This document shows, piece by piece, positions 63,617 through 64,000 of a stretch of 64,000 bases of DNA. The position numbers were made by a program, and so were the translations under genes. The stretch is taken from NCBI RefSeq assembly GCF_003384035.1, contig NZ_QQAK01000013.1:1-64000 (forward strand). Direction: 5' to 3'. How positions within the stretch are numbered: the stretch's first letter is position 1; every line of letters starts with the position of its first letter. The stretch comes from Sporosarcina sp. BI001-red. GTDB taxonomy: Bacteria > Bacillota > Bacilli > Bacillales_A > Planococcaceae. Below the pieces are notes generated by a model that did no database searches, was not told where the DNA came from, and saw only the letters and a list, made by a program, of their open reading frames with translations.

Positions 63617-64000
63617 ATGATAATATGGTTTCGCCACTTACCGAAAATAAGTATGGATATGGTAGAATGGATTCCTTTCATAAAGAGTAAGTGGTTTCGA
63701 AGGTACTATATGAAGTTTGTTTATTTACTCCAGATAATTATTTTTCTGATGTCTCTATTACTTGATGCGTGGGTTAGTCGTATCGATACGTATTCTCTGA
63801 TCTTAATAGGTCTCTTTGTTTTCATCATTCATGAATCCCTTCACATTCTTGTGATAAATAATAAAGGCGATATTAGCTTAACATTTAGCGGTACATTCTT
63901 TTGGATACATACAAATGCAGTCTTATCTAAAATGAGATTTTGGTTCTTCATGAGCCTTCCCTTCTTTGCATTGTCCGTAATGCCTGCCATTGTATCAGTC
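63617..64000 (+). CDS. DUF3267-family putative zincin membrane peptidase (partial)
   Basis: The frame from ATG 63617 runs off the window after 128 codons. It has a membrane helix (KFVYLLQIIIFLMSLLL), a second one ending in FIIHESLHILV and a third near FFMSLPFFALSV. HESLH is an HExxH metal site inside the membrane region, as in DUF3267 zincin-like peptidases. GAGAGAG precedes ATG. The rest lies beyond base 64000. Confidence 0.72.
   Translation, partial: MIIWFRHLPKISMDMVEWIPFIKSKWFRRYYMKFVYLLQIIIFLMSLLLDAWVSRIDTYSLILIGLFVFIIHESLHILVINNKGDISLTFSGTFFWIHTNAVLSKMRFWFFMSLPFFALSVMPAIVSV

Overview
The window looks like a low-GC Gram-positive chromosome of the order Bacillales, most like the Planococcaceae (Sporosarcina and relatives). 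The grounds are a Bacillus-type rRNA/tRNA operon end, a menA | menFDHBE cluster, a pckA-metK pair with an S-box leader, yte/ytk/ytm/yto/ytp-type neighbours in partly Bacillus subtilis-like order, sigma-B-type promoters, a T-box leader and a sporulation-associated yteA-type gene. Assignment to a genus is inference from gene content; no 16S is present.

Layout. 1-2341: the 3' end of 23S rRNA, 5S rRNA and 19 tRNA genes ending at a strong terminator. 2346-10785: a yteA-type gene and the menaquinone genes, with menA divergent from menF-menD-menH-menB and then menE; menC is not here. 10783-16245: a Zur-controlled zinc-binding lipoprotein, yidD, Dps, a tiny TTG-start YjfB-like gene, an NAD-malic enzyme, a Nudix hydrolase and an alpha/beta hydrolase. 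16253-21861: pckA divergent from a SAM riboswitch and metK, a gamma-carbonic-anhydrase-like protein, a YtpA-like hydrolase that has lost its nucleophile, and a type I signal peptidase. 21932-34053: a UvrD-family helicase coupled to two fluoride channel subunits, a large catalase behind a sigma-B promoter, a secreted nuclease, a T-box-controlled NhaC-type transporter (probably tyrosine), the bpsA-bpsB type III polyketide pair, a cupin, a YqxD protein and a leucyl aminopeptidase.

34060-43054 is the accessory part. It holds acetyltransferases (one broken by a stop codon), small membrane proteins (one frameshifted), an FAD oxidase with a membrane partner, a DUF2200 protein and a short UvrA-like ATPase. 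43084-50907: an RNA methyltransferase, an unknown protein and a cation-efflux gene behind an attenuator-like leader, argH with an ARG box, fabI, yugN, an SLH/NlpC-P60 wall protein with a CodY site, and a small lipoprotein. 51114-64000: brnQ, a PNPOx-fold protein, a membrane GTPase, an NCS2 permease, an FAD amine oxidase-like protein, a zinc metallopeptidase, a dead tspO, a SIMPL protein, ctaB, ypsA, an EF-G/TetM-like GTPase, a DUF5658 protein and the start of a DUF3267 protein.

Functionally this is mainly a housekeeping and respiratory region: menaquinone and heme O synthesis, gluconeogenesis, SAM supply, and metal, fluoride and oxidative stress defence. Regulation is unusually readable: S-box, T-box, Zur, CodY, ArgR/AhrC, CcpN-like and sigma-B-like sites can all be seen. 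I found no CRISPR array, prophage or intact insertion sequence. The strongest candidates for something undescribed are the structured leader with an attenuator in front of the cation-efflux gene (45562-45745), the TetM-like GTPase without the TetM drug-displacing loop, the nucleophile-less YtpA, the membrane FAD oxidase pair, and a dispersed intergenic element present twice.
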